A stretch of DNA of 64,000 nt from the NCBI RefSeq assembly GCF_036492835.1, contig NZ_AP025314.1, positions 744,001 to 808,000 of the forward strand, written 5' to 3'. Shown piece by piece: positions 16,961 to 25,140 of the stretch. Under the pieces are notes generated by a model. It saw nothing but the letters and a program-made list of their open reading frames with translations. It did not search any database and was not told the DNA's origin. The first letter of the stretch is position 1; every line of letters starts with the position of its first letter. The translations under genes were made by a program, and so were the position numbers. The stretch comes from Fulvitalea axinellae (GTDB taxonomy: Bacteria; Bacteroidota; Bacteroidia; Cytophagales; Cyclobacteriaceae).

Positions 16961-18493
16961 ATGGATATTAGAGATAAGTCGAGAAGAGGTTTTTTAGCGA
17001 AAAGCGCCTTGGGGCTTGCCGGACTTTCGTTACTTCCGTCTACGGTGTTCGCTGCAGAGAAAAAAGGAAGACTTGACAAGAGCCTGATTCCTTCGCCCGT
17101 GATGGACGGGGACAATAAGCTTGTGGAACTGTACTGGAAAGCTTGGGAACTTGCTTGGGAAAAAGTAAAATACCAGGACGGAATGCCGCAGTCGCCGTAT
17201 ATGGACGAGGGCCTGTGGGACCACACCGTCTGGATTTGGGACACCGCCTTTATGGTTCACTTTTGCAAGTACTCGCCTAAGCAGTATCCCGGCATCGAGA
17301 GTTTCGACAATTTTTACACCGTGATGCACGGCACCAACACGGCTTCTCTCAAAATCCACCATCCGGATAATCCGCCGTTGTTCGCTTGGATCGAAAACGA
17401 CTACGCCCGCTTTACAGGCAATACCGATCGCTTCAAACACATCCTTACGGAGAAAAAATACCTTCAGAAGCACTACGATTATTTCGAAAACACCAAGCCG
17501 CATACCAAGTTCAAATACGCCGGAGCGCATACCAACATCAAGAAAGAGGAAATCGGTTTCCGTTGGTGGGGCGTACAAAGCGGTATGGACAACACCCCTC
17601 GCGGACGCGGCGTAGGTTATGGCAATATCTATTGGATTGACGCCATCGCGCAACAGGGACTCGCCGCTTTGAATATTTCCCGTATCGCCGAGACTATTGG
17701 CGATAAAGCCACGGCCAAAGAGTACAAGGCCAAATACAAGGTGTTCAAAGACCTCGTGAACAAATATTACTGGGACGAGGAAGACGGCATGTACTACGAC
17801 ATCAACGTGGAGGCTCCGTACGAGAAAGTCAAGGTGAAAACCCCGGCTTCTTTCTGGCCTATGCTCGCCGAAATGTGCGACAAGAAACAAGCCGCCAAAC
17901 TGGAACAAGCTGCGCTCAAGCACTTCGGTGGCGATATCCCTTGGCCTACGGTTTCTGCAGACGATCCGGACTTCCACGAAAGCGGATGCTATTGGAAAGG
18001 CGGCGTTTGGCTCCCGACAGCTTATATGGCCACCAAAGCCCTGGAAAAATACGGCTACCACGAAACCGCCGACAAGCTTTCCCTCAATTTGGTGAAGCAC
18101 ATGCGGGCCACTTACGACCAGTTTGAGCCGCACACGATTTGGGAATGCTACAACCCGACCAAGCCGATCCCGGCGACCCACGGTGGCGACAACGGCTACT
18201 CACGTGAGGACTTCTGCGGTTGGTCGGCGCTCGGGCCTATCTCAATGCTGATCGAAAACGTTCTGGGCTTCCACGACGTGGACGCCATAAAGAAGGAAGT
18301 TCGCTGGAGACTTCATCGCTCGGACCGTCACGGAATTAAGGATCTGCGTTTCGGTGATATTAAAACTAGCGTAATCGCTGACGGAGACACTGTGGAGGTG
18401 GAAAGTGATGGCGAGTACAAATTGTATATCAACGGTAAGAAACACAAGGTCAAAAAAGGTAAGCAAACCTTCAAGATCAGAAGACAAGTCTGA
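16961..18493 (+). CDS. Tat-exported GH63-like glycoside hydrolase
   Basis: 510-residue (alpha/alpha)6-barrel glycosidase. It starts with a twin-arginine signal (SRRGFLAKSALGLAGLSLL), so it is exported folded to the periplasm. Motifs of the GH63/GH37 group are visible: LWDHTVWIWDTAFMV near residue 87, SGMDNTPRG with putative acid Asp210, YWKGGVWLPTAYM, and IWECYNP with putative base Glu395. The family includes alpha-glucosidase-like enzymes (YgjK), mannosylglycerate hydrolases and trehalases; the specific sugar is not resolved here. It has no carbohydrate-binding module or neighbouring SusCD pair. A heptamer repeat and a terminator lie directly downstream. Confidence 0.85.
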   Translation: MDIRDKSRRGFLAKSALGLAGLSLLPSTVFAAEKKGRLDKSLIPSPVMDGDNKLVELYWKAWELAWEKVKYQDGMPQSPYMDEGLWDHTVWIWDTAFMVHFCKYSPKQYPGIESFDNFYTVMHGTNTASLKIHHPDNPPLFAWIENDYARFTGNTDRFKHILTEKKYLQKHYDYFENTKPHTKFKYAGAHTNIKKEEIGFRWWGVQSGMDNTPRGRGVGYGNIYWIDAIAQQGLAALNISRIAETIGDKATAKEYKAKYKVFKDLVNKYYWDEEDGMYYDINVEAPYEKVKVKTPASFWPMLAEMCDKKQAAKLEQAALKHFGGDIPWPTVSADDPDFHESGCYWKGGVWLPTAYMATKALEKYGYHETADKLSLNLVKHMRATYDQFEPHTIWECYNPTKPIPATHGGDNGYSREDFCGWSALGPISMLIENVLGFHDVDAIKKEVRWRLHRSDRHGIKDLRFGDIKTSVIADGDTVEVESDGEYKLYINGKKHKVKKGKQTFKIRRQV

Positions 18494-18500
18494 GCAAGCA

Positions 18501-18526
18501 CAAAGTAAAAAGTAAAGGAAAAAGGG
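18501..18526 (+). repeat. Heptanucleotide repeat GTAMARR, copy b
   Basis: Degenerate units CAAA, GTAAAAA, GTAAAGG and AAAAAGG start 8 bases after the stop codon of the GH63-like gene. It belongs to the dispersed family described at 13497. Confidence 0.65.
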
Positions 18527-18563
18527 TTCCATATTTCCTTTGCTGAAAATATCATGAGAAATG

Positions 18564-18589
18564 AAAAGGAGGGCGTTGGCCCTCCTTTT
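18564..18589. terminator. Bidirectional terminator between hydrolase and Nfu genes
   Basis: Perfect 10-bp stem AAAAGGAGGG (18564-18573) with CCCTCCTTTT (18580-18589) and a 6-base loop, between convergent genes. Confidence 0.9.
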
Positions 18590-18626
18590 CTGTATTTTTG
18601 TAATACGCTTGTTGCGTGCTTGCCCC

Positions 18627-19208
18627 TTAGTCATTTACGGCTTCTACTGACGTTACTTCAGGGATCATATGGGTCAGCAGGTTTTCGATGCCCGATTTCA
18701 GCGTGATTGTCGATGAAGGGCAACCGCTGCATGAACCTTGGAGGCGTACTTTTACCACGCCGTCCTCAAACGAATCAAAAACGATGGCGCCACCGTCTTG
18801 TTCAACGCCTGGGCGAACGTACTCGTCCAAAAGGCTTTTGATACGGATAACGATCGCCGAATCACCTTCGCTCGCTTTTTCCGCTACCGCTTCTTTTGAA
18901 AGGGTAGGTTTTCCCTCGCTTAAGTGTTTTTTCACAAGCTCGCGGATTTCGTGCTGGATCTCGATCCATTCCTTGTCGTCCGCCTTGGTCACGGTCACGA
19001 AATCCGACGAGATAAACACGCCTTTTACATAACCCAGACCGAACAGGCTTTCCGCCAAGGGAGAAGTCTCTACCGCGCTTTCGGCTTTCGGGAAATCAAA
19101 ACTTTCGCCCTCCGGCGCCAACATCAGGTTAGTCACGAACTTCAGCGAGTTCGGGTTGGGGTTTGTTTCCATGTATACCTGCACTGGCTGTTTCTGTTCT
19201 GTAGTCAT
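18627..19208 (-). CDS. NifU/Nfu-type Fe-S scaffold protein
   Basis: 193-residue cytosolic Fe-S cluster carrier. The N-terminal Nfu_N (Scaffold) domain opens with ETNPNPNSLKFVTNLML (about residues 14-100), and the C-terminal NifU-like domain (115-190) carries the cluster-binding CSGCPSS with Cys160 and Cys163. This two-domain form delivers [4Fe-4S] clusters to client proteins in many Bacteroidota and in mitochondria. Both cysteines are intact. No other Fe-S assembly genes (suf, isc) are nearby, so it is an isolated gene. Confidence 0.93.
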   Translation of the reverse strand: MTTEQKQPVQVYMETNPNPNSLKFVTNLMLAPEGESFDFPKAESAVETSPLAESLFGLGYVKGVFISSDFVTVTKADDKEWIEIQHEIRELVKKHLSEGKPTLSKEAVAEKASEGDSAIVIRIKSLLDEYVRPGVEQDGGAIVFDSFEDGVVKVRLQGSCSGCPSSTITLKSGIENLLTHMIPEVTSVEAVND

Positions 19209-19480
19209 CTTTATGGTTCGTTTATTTGAATCCTGTCTTTAGTCATTCACCGATAATAGTACGCTCGCTTGGCTTCTAAGTTGCGTCAGGCGGACGTAAT
19301 GTTCACGAAGTCCGAAGCTAGGGATAAATTATCAATTTTAAATCATCTTCGCCAATGATTAGCGACGTGCAGGCCAAGCCTTTCCAGAAACAAATTATCA
19401 AGTATTCGCTCATTCTGACAACCCGCATCCTCCGCTTGCGTAAGGATAACTTGTTACTTGAAAATACACACTAACACACC

Positions 19481-20077
19481 ATGAAAAAGCACACACTCTT
19501 ATTATTGGCCCTTCTTATCGCCTTTGTGGCGCATGCCCAAGACAAACCTAAAGGCCTAAACGTAGGCGACAAGGCCCCTGCCTTTACGGCAAAAGACCAA
19601 GACGGCAAAAAAGTAAAATTGAAATCTTTGCTTAAAGAAGGTCCTGTCGTGTTGTTTTTTTATCGGGGAGCTTGGTGTCCTTATTGCCAAAAACAGGTAG
19701 CCGAACTGCAGGATTCGCTTAGTCTGATCACTGCCAAAGGAGCCTCGGTAGTGGCCGTGACGCCTTCCGGAGCGGAAAGTGTTGACGAAATGGATAGCAA
19801 ACAGAATGTAAGCTTCCATATTTTGCATGATAAGGGACATAAGATTATGGACGCTTATGATGTGACATTCGGAGTAGACAAAAAGACGCAGGAACGCTAT
19901 AAAGGCTACGGAATAGATTTCAACAAAGTAAACGGTGCCGAAACGGGGGCCAACTTACCCGTTCCAGCCACCTATATCATCGGGCAAGACGGCGATATCA
20001 GCTTCCGCTTCTTTGATCCGAACTACACAAAGCGCGTAACCGTAAAGGAGTTGCTGAAAAACCTTCCTTCGAAATAA
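19481..20077 (+). CDS. Exported peroxiredoxin-like thioredoxin-fold protein
   Basis: 198 residues with a cleavable signal peptide (MKKHTLLLLALLIAFVAHAQ) and an AhpC/TSA-type thioredoxin fold. The active site reads FYRGAWCPYCQKQ, a CxxC pair (Cys66, Cys69) rather than the single peroxidatic Cys with a TxxC context, as in AhpC/TSA family members that combine peroxiredoxin and thioredoxin features. It probably reduces peroxides or disulfides in the periplasm. It is convergent with the HzsA-like gene, with a hairpin and a heptamer repeat between them. Confidence 0.87.
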   Translation: MKKHTLLLLALLIAFVAHAQDKPKGLNVGDKAPAFTAKDQDGKKVKLKSLLKEGPVVLFFYRGAWCPYCQKQVAELQDSLSLITAKGASVVAVTPSGAESVDEMDSKQNVSFHILHDKGHKIMDAYDVTFGVDKKTQERYKGYGIDFNKVNGAETGANLPVPATYIIGQDGDISFRFFDPNYTKRVTVKELLKNLPSK

Positions 20078-20123
20078 TCGGAAAAGTCTATTTGTCCCAA
20101 AAATATCTTCCGATAAACAAAGA

Positions 20124-20152
20124 AACGTCCCGACTGTACAAGCCGGGACGTT
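20124..20152. terminator. Hairpin downstream of the peroxiredoxin gene
   Basis: Nine-bp stem AACGTCCCG (20124-20132) with CGGGACGTT (20144-20152). The tail is only moderately T-rich on either strand, so it may be a weak terminator or an RNA 3' stabiliser. Confidence 0.6.
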
Positions 20153-20230
20153 GTCGTATATGGGTGTCCAGTAAATGCGTGATCGTGACAGAGCAAAACA
20201 CTTGGTAAAGTTTCCAAGCAGACTATTTAT

Positions 20231-20252
20231 TCTGTACCCTTTACTTTGTACT
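20231..20252 (-). repeat. Heptanucleotide repeat GTAMARR, copy c
   Basis: On the minus strand the units read GTACAAA, GTAAAGG, GTACAGA. It lies in the intergenic space just before the 3' end of the HzsA-like gene. Confidence 0.65.
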
Positions 20253-20255
20253 GTT

Positions 20256-23200
20256 TTATTGGTTCATGCTAAGGTCCTTGATGTATTGCCTGATACTCTC
20301 AAGTTCCTCTTTTTCCCTCTTGTCTCTTTTTTGTTGATAATAATCGTAACGTTTGCGTTGCGATTCGTTCCAAATATTCCCTTCCTCGTAATCCCCGCCA
20401 TACGGAACGTAAAGATCTATCCAGCAAGCGATGATTTCTTTCTCTTTACGGCTGAGTTTAACGCCTCCGTGGCGTTCGTCCAGCATCTTGGTCAGTTCGC
20501 TTGTGGCGGATCCGCGGAAATACGGAGGCAAAATAGTCGGCATGGACTGTGAGCCCGGCCAGTTTACCACCGAATCTTTGAAACTGCCGCGGAGTGGCCC
20601 TCTTTTGTCTCGGAAAGCCTTTAACAGGTTCAGGTAAGCGTCGTTCCAGGCCCGGCCGGAGGTTTCTTCCATAACAGGGTGGTCCAGCAGACTGAAAGCC
20701 CTTTTCTTGCGCTTGCTTTTTGCTTCGAATCCCGCTTTGGTCGGCGTCAGGTCGGCTACGCTGGCTTTTCCGCCGTCGAGGCGCTTTATTGTGCGGTCGT
20801 CGTGGCATGAGATGCACTTGGCGTCGAGGATCGGCTGCACATGTTTGCGGAAGCTGAAGCCCTCGGTAATGCCATGGAAAGGTTTCGGCTTGCGAACGCC
20901 TTTTTTCATGGCCAAGGCCTTATTGCCCACTATCGGCGTCTCGTTTTTGTTCTCGTGGCAACCTACGCAAGCGAAGACTTCGCCCGGCTGAAGCGTAGAC
21001 CACGTCCGCATGGTTTGCGCCACGTGCCCGTTGGCGTCGATTAGCTGGAAATACACCGGTGTACGGGCCGGAACCTCAAACATGGCCGAGCCGTCGGCCT
21101 CTACGGGCACTTCTCCGATGATTCGTTTTACGTCCCAAGCTCCGTCGCCTACAGATATTGGCGTACTTACCCTTGCGCCCTGTCCGGCGCCGCCTTCGTG
21201 GTTGTAAGAGCGGTTAAATCCGATAGGGGCGGTCTGGTATTCGATCTCCACGATGCGGATTTTCTTGATGCTTCCTCTTTCTATTCCTTTCGAAGCCTCG
21301 CCGTGGTATACGTCGTAAACGAAGTACGTTCCCGTCTTTTTCCTGTAGTCCACTGTCGATTCCCGCATGTGTACTGTTCCGCGCTTGCGGACGGGCATGG
21401 CTTGCTTACAGTCCAACATCGGGTCGGTGGCCAAGAGTTCGCGCCTTCCGTCCTTGTCCATAAAGTAAAGTCCGTACGGTGTGTAGTATTTGTTGCGGTC
21501 GTTGGTGGCGAAGGGTTCGTAAGTCACCAAAAAATGCTCTTCCGACAGCGGGAATGGGTATTGGAACTGCGGACCTTTCTGTCCCAACACGTCCACTTTC
21601 ACGGCTTCGGGCTTGCGGACGGGCGCCAACAGCGTAACGCCTTGGTTTTCCTGCCTTCCTTGCGCCGGGTCAATAATCGCCAGCTGGCCGCGCTGTTGGG
21701 TATGGTGGCCGGTTACGGTGGCCATCACTTTGTTCGTTCCCGGAATGTTTCGGGCGTGTACCAGCGTGGTCGGATACCAAGAGTTGTTGCCGTAGTATTC
21801 GGTTTGGCCCGTGCCGTCCATATTCATTTGGAACAGTGGCTGAGGATAGATCTGTCCGCGGTCGTTATAGTCCCAGCGGGTGTAAACTATCTTGCCGTTT
21901 TCCATCAAAGTGGGATAAGGCGTCTGCACTTGGTCAAAACCGATACGGCGGATATACTTTCCGTCGCGCTTCATCAGGTGGAGGTTGCTCACTTCCGTTT
22001 GCCAACAGTCGACGGTGTGTTCCACCCGGGTGGAATTGAAGATAATATCGCCGGTAGGCAGGTATTGGCCTTCGAAATCGGCAAGACGTTCGCCGAAAGT
22101 CAACTGTTTGACTTCCTTGGTGGCTAGGTCCATCTCGTAGAGGTGGTAATCGTCGTCGTAAAGGCCTTTTTTGTGGGAATAGAGCAGGCTTGTGCCGTCG
22201 AAGCTGATGTCGGGGTCACGGAAAACGCCTTTTTTGTCTTTCAGAATCGTATTTACGCTAATCTCTCCGTTTTCGATCGTCAGTTCGCAGAGTTCGGAGT
22301 CCGGATAGAAGTTCAGCTCGTGCCTTGCGTCCGACACCGCTTCGGTATAGGCGAAGAATGACATCATGATAGGCTTTCGCTTCATGAAAATGACGCGGTC
22401 CCACTTGTTTTCCAGAATCGCCAAGAACTCTTTTCTCCTTACTTGGCAAGCCTCTTCGTAAAGGGCGGGGAGGGAAGCGGTTCCTTTTTTCGCCAAAATG
22501 CTTTTCGCCTTGTTCCGGTCCTTGATCTGGGCGCAAACTTTGTCCAAAAGCTTAGGCCAAACGCTTTCCGGGTTGCGGAATACTTTCGGCAGGGCCATAT
22601 CCAAATCCTGCATCAACCAGTCGGTGCGGATGGGGTAGGCTTTGTCCAGCGCCAATGACAACCAGAGCGAATCTTGGCAAACGTCTTGGCTCCATTCCGT
22701 CTTGTTCATGGCCTCGGCCCACGAGAGGTCCGTATTTACGGGCAAAACGTCTTTGCCCCAGACTTCCACTTCCGTCAGGGCGCACCATTGCAGTGGTTTC
22801 GGCTGTTTGAGGTCTTTTATCTTCAGGCCGGTTATTCTTCTTTTTTTGAATTTGAAAACCTGTTTCTTCTCGGTCTTCTTCAATTTGATCTTTTCCTTTG
22901 ATCCGTCGCTAAACTCTATGGTGGCGGAGCGCCAGTAGCTGTCGTGAGGGAAATCGGCGCGAATATAGACGGCCAGTTTGTCCACTTCCACGGCGCGCCC
23001 GAAGTCGATCGCCCATTCCGGGTTTTCTACCTTCTCAGGCCCCCAAGAGCGGTATTTCCACTGCCCGTGTTTCAGGTTATGGGTCAGGCCGTTTACGGCG
23101 TTGCGGGCCCGGTAGCGGTTTTCGCCCCTGCATTCGCTGTTGGAGCTTACGTGCGGATAGAATTTCGGCTCGCCCTTTTGCCAGTCATACGGGTTCAGGG

Positions 23201-23627
23201 CCAAGTTGCGGTAGGCGCGCAGTTCTTTCAGCTCCGGCACACGGCATTCCAGTGTGTATTTGCCGTTGGTGGACGGCGGGAAGAACTCGTGCTCAGAGGT
23301 GTAAAGGAAATCCTTTCCGGGAACATATATTATACTGGCGGGACTTTCGGCCGTAAGGCGCAAACGCAGGTAAGGGCTTCCGGTGATCCGTATATTGTCG
23401 CCTTTGCCTATCGGCTTTTCATATTTGTACAAACCCTCGTCGTTGATGTCCAGCCGTTTGCCGTTTACGTCTATCTGCACATATCCTTTTCGGTCAAAAT
23501 ACCGTGGTGTGGCCTTGGGCGGACTGTATTGTCCGTAAGCCATTCCGCTGATACACAGAAAGGTTACCAGGGCCGTCAGGGCGGATATACTGTCCGTTAG
23601 CTTCTTTATAAAGAGAGAAAATAGCAT
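20256..23627 (-). CDS. HzsA-like multidomain exported protein with two CxxCH motifs
   Basis: 1,123-residue exported protein (signal about residues 1-33, ending GMAYGQ). In order: a beta-rich N-terminal region; a discoidin-like domain (about 140-295, WAIDFGRAVEVDKLAVYIR); a helical region; a TolB/WD40-like propeller (about 450-800) resembling the middle domain of hydrazine synthase alpha, with segments such as LYEMDLATKEVKQLTFG; and two c-type haem-binding motifs, CVGCH at residues 887-891 and CISCH at 938-942. Homologues of HzsA occur outside anammox bacteria in Bacteroidota and Planctomycetes with unknown function. Hydrazine synthesis is not implied here: there are no HzsB or HzsC partners. 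It may be a dihaem redox or polysaccharide-associated protein. No cytochrome maturation genes are in the window. Confidence 0.8.
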   Translation of the reverse strand: MLFSLFIKKLTDSISALTALVTFLCISGMAYGQYSPPKATPRYFDRKGYVQIDVNGKRLDINDEGLYKYEKPIGKGDNIRITGSPYLRLRLTAESPASIIYVPGKDFLYTSEHEFFPPSTNGKYTLECRVPELKELRAYRNLALNPYDWQKGEPKFYPHVSSNSECRGENRYRARNAVNGLTHNLKHGQWKYRSWGPEKVENPEWAIDFGRAVEVDKLAVYIRADFPHDSYWRSATIEFSDGSKEKIKLKKTEKKQVFKFKKRRITGLKIKDLKQPKPLQWCALTEVEVWGKDVLPVNTDLSWAEAMNKTEWSQDVCQDSLWLSLALDKAYPIRTDWLMQDLDMALPKVFRNPESVWPKLLDKVCAQIKDRNKAKSILAKKGTASLPALYEEACQVRRKEFLAILENKWDRVIFMKRKPIMMSFFAYTEAVSDARHELNFYPDSELCELTIENGEISVNTILKDKKGVFRDPDISFDGTSLLYSHKKGLYDDDYHLYEMDLATKEVKQLTFGERLADFEGQYLPTGDIIFNSTRVEHTVDCWQTEVSNLHLMKRDGKYIRRIGFDQVQTPYPTLMENGKIVYTRWDYNDRGQIYPQPLFQMNMDGTGQTEYYGNNSWYPTTLVHARNIPGTNKVMATVTGHHTQQRGQLAIIDPAQGRQENQGVTLLAPVRKPEAVKVDVLGQKGPQFQYPFPLSEEHFLVTYEPFATNDRNKYYTPYGLYFMDKDGRRELLATDPMLDCKQAMPVRKRGTVHMRESTVDYRKKTGTYFVYDVYHGEASKGIERGSIKKIRIVEIEYQTAPIGFNRSYNHEGGAGQGARVSTPISVGDGAWDVKRIIGEVPVEADGSAMFEVPARTPVYFQLIDANGHVAQTMRTWSTLQPGEVFACVGCHENKNETPIVGNKALAMKKGVRKPKPFHGITEGFSFRKHVQPILDAKCISCHDDRTIKRLDGGKASVADLTPTKAGFEAKSKRKKRAFSLLDHPVMEETSGRAWNDAYLNLLKAFRDKRGPLRGSFKDSVVNWPGSQSMPTILPPYFRGSATSELTKMLDERHGGVKLSRKEKEIIACWIDLYVPYGGDYEEGNIWNESQRKRYDYYQQKRDKREKEELESIRQYIKDLSMNQ

Positions 23628-24067
23628 AGCGATAATTTTTGGCTGGGTAATGATGTCGCGTCAGCGGTCATGGACGAGTAGCGATATATCTGGCGCCGAC
23701 CTTACAAAAGTGCCTATAGCCCCTTAACATGTCAAGCGCCCATAATTGAAGGGGCCCTCATACGGACCTCAGGGATATTTTAAGGACGACACCGATATTT
23801 TTAGCCCAAAAAAAGGACATAGAGCTATTCTCAACCGACTTTGCGGCGAAAAGGGTACCTGTTGCCGTTAACCGTTATCAAAAATGTGTTACGTCCGGTG
23901 CGTTTTTCCCTGTCTGGTTCCGAAAAAGGGGGAAATCTAGCTTGTTGAAATGCCTCCCTTTTCTGTCATTTCGTCCCCCTTGGGCTTTGCTGAGCCTGTC
24001 GGTTGTCAAGTCCGGCTTTTTGGCGCATCTTCGCGTGTGGAATTATCCGAATACGGAAAATACAGGC
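23628..24067. other. Intergenic region before the DUF1456 gene
   Basis: 440 bases between divergent genes. Positions 23955-24008, read on the minus strand, contain GACAGGCTCAGCAAAGCCC and then GGGGGACGAAATGACAG, resembling a class of dispersed intergenic sequences often seen in bacterial genomes. The plus-strand reading frame of the DUF1456 gene extends into this stretch, but the extension is low-complexity and not conserved-looking. No promoter was confidently recognised. Confidence 0.45.
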
Positions 24068-24544
24068 ATGACTAACAACGACATACTGCGCAGACTGCGC
24101 TATACTTTCAATTATAACGACGCCAAAATGGTCGAGCTCTTCGGGATGGGCGGCCTTACGGTGACCAAGGAGCAAATCCAGGACTGGCTGATCAAGGAAG
24201 ACGAGCCCGGCCACGTAGTGTTGGTGGATAAGGAGTTGGCGACGTTCCTCAACGGTTTTATTACCGAAAAGAGGGGCAAAAAGGACGGCCCGATGCCAAG
24301 GCCCGAGGACAGGCTCAACAACAATATCATTTTGCGCAAACTCCGCATAGCCCTGAACTTGAAGGATGACGGTATGTTGGCCGTATTCAAGCTGGCGGAT
24401 ATGCGCGTGGGCAAGCACGAGCTGAGCGCGTTTTTCAGAAAGCCGTCGCAACAGCAGTATAGGGTGTGCAAGGACCAGTTTCTGAGGAACTTTTTGATGG
24501 GCTTGCAAAAGAAACACCGCAAAGCGCCGAAGAAGGAGGGGTGA
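24068..24544 (+). CDS. DUF1456 (YehS-type) protein
   Basis: 158-residue cytosolic protein with two copies of the DUF1456 domain (about residues 1-68, starting MTNNDILRRLRYTFNYND, and 86-150, starting NNIILRKLRIALNLKDD). Each copy has the pattern of a short helical DNA-binding-like unit, but the molecular function of YehS proteins is not known. The start is the ATG at 24068; the frame is open for 42 more codons upstream, but those translate to a non-family leader rich in hydrophobic and aromatic residues. A terminator follows at 24632. Confidence 0.88.
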   Translation: MTNNDILRRLRYTFNYNDAKMVELFGMGGLTVTKEQIQDWLIKEDEPGHVVLVDKELATFLNGFITEKRGKKDGPMPRPEDRLNNNIILRKLRIALNLKDDGMLAVFKLADMRVGKHELSAFFRKPSQQQYRVCKDQFLRNFLMGLQKKHRKAPKKEG

Positions 24545-24631
24545 GTTTTGGTATCGCGATAAGCGGTTGGGCCTAATGCGTAACACCTCATACCCAAGGC
24601 CATTAATCTTCGAGTGTCGCTCAATTATCGG

Positions 24632-24679
24632 GACGCTTTTCTTTCTGAATAATAGAAAGGGAAGCGTCTTTCTTCTTTT
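24632..24679 (+). terminator. Terminator of the DUF1456 gene
   Basis: Fifteen-bp stem with two G-T pairs: GACGCTTTTCTTTCT (24632-24646) against AGAAAGGGAAGCGTC (24654-24668), then a T-rich tail (TTTCTTCTTTT). Confidence 0.82.
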
Positions 24680-24717
24680 GAGGGTGAAAATAGATGTCTC
24701 CTTACTGATTTTTCTGT

Positions 24718-25010
24718 GTCTCAACAGGTAAAACTTCTGTCTTTGCAGGTCAAGTAAGCGTCTCAACAGGTAAAACAGCTGTCTTTGCAGATCAAGTAGG
24801 TGTCTCAACAGGTAGAATGACTGTCTTTGCAGGTCAAATAGGCGTCTCAACAGGTAAAATGGCTGTCTTTGCAGGTCAAGTAGGCATCTCAACAGGTAAA
24901 ATGGCTGTTTTTGCAGGTCAAGTAGGCATCTCAACAGGTAGAATGACTGTCTTTGCAGGTCAAGTAAGAATCTCAACAGGACAAATCACTGTCTTTGCTC
25001 ATCAGGTACT
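24718..25010. repeat. 42-bp tandem minisatellite (seven units)
   Basis: Seven head-to-tail 42-bp units start at 24718, 24760, 24802, 24844, 24886, 24928 and 24970; the last is degenerate. Units begin GTCTCAACAGGT or ATCTCAACAGGT. Each unit is itself two related 21-bp halves (for example GTCTCAACAGGTAAAATGGC plus one base, and GTCTTTGCAGGTCAAGTAGG plus one base), which agree at 13 of 21 positions and share the core CAGGT-x-AA. There are no unique spacers, so this is not a CRISPR array. On the plus strand it would encode a heptad series (VSTGKMA, VFAGQVG). Confidence 0.92.
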
Positions 25011-25020
25011 TGGGCAAATA

Positions 25021-25058
25021 AAAAAACTCCCCCGCTTTGTGGAAAAGCGGGGGAGTTT
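25021..25058 (-). terminator. Terminator of the TPR giant gene
   Basis: Fifteen-bp perfect stem, AAACTCCCCCGCTTT (25024-25038) with AAAGCGGGGGAGTTT (25044-25058), and a 5-base loop. The minus-strand transcript ends in a T run. Confidence 0.92.
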
Positions 25059-25140
25059 AATCAACGGAGAGTTTGACAGTTTCGAATAAGGGAAGACGCA
25101 AGGTTGAAGTTTTGCGTCGACCTTGTGTCTATTCTTTCGT

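Larger units (their letters stand above)
24545..25140. other. Convergent intergenic region holding a minisatellite
   Basis: 596 bases between the 3' ends of the DUF1456 gene (plus) and the TPR gene (minus). It holds two terminators and, between them, a 42-bp tandem repeat. Open frames cross the repeat on both strands only because the period is a multiple of three; none is called as a gene. Confidence 0.75.

Noticed and set aside
21198..22127. 309-codon plus-strand frame inside the HzsA-like gene
   Set aside because: Antisense shadow of a gene with clear domains and two haem motifs.
23966..24976. Minus-strand 336-codon frame with LLDLQRQ-type repeats
   Set aside because: It runs antisense through the DUF1456 gene and owes its length to the 42-bp repeat; the composition is not protein-like.
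24718..25010. CRISPR array
   Set aside because: The 42-bp units follow one another without spacers, and the differences between units are scattered; no cas genes are present.
24817..25089. Plus-strand 90-codon frame with VSTGKMA/VFAGQVG heptads
   Set aside because: It has no upstream start signal and runs through the terminator of the TPR gene; the period being a multiple of three explains the open frame.
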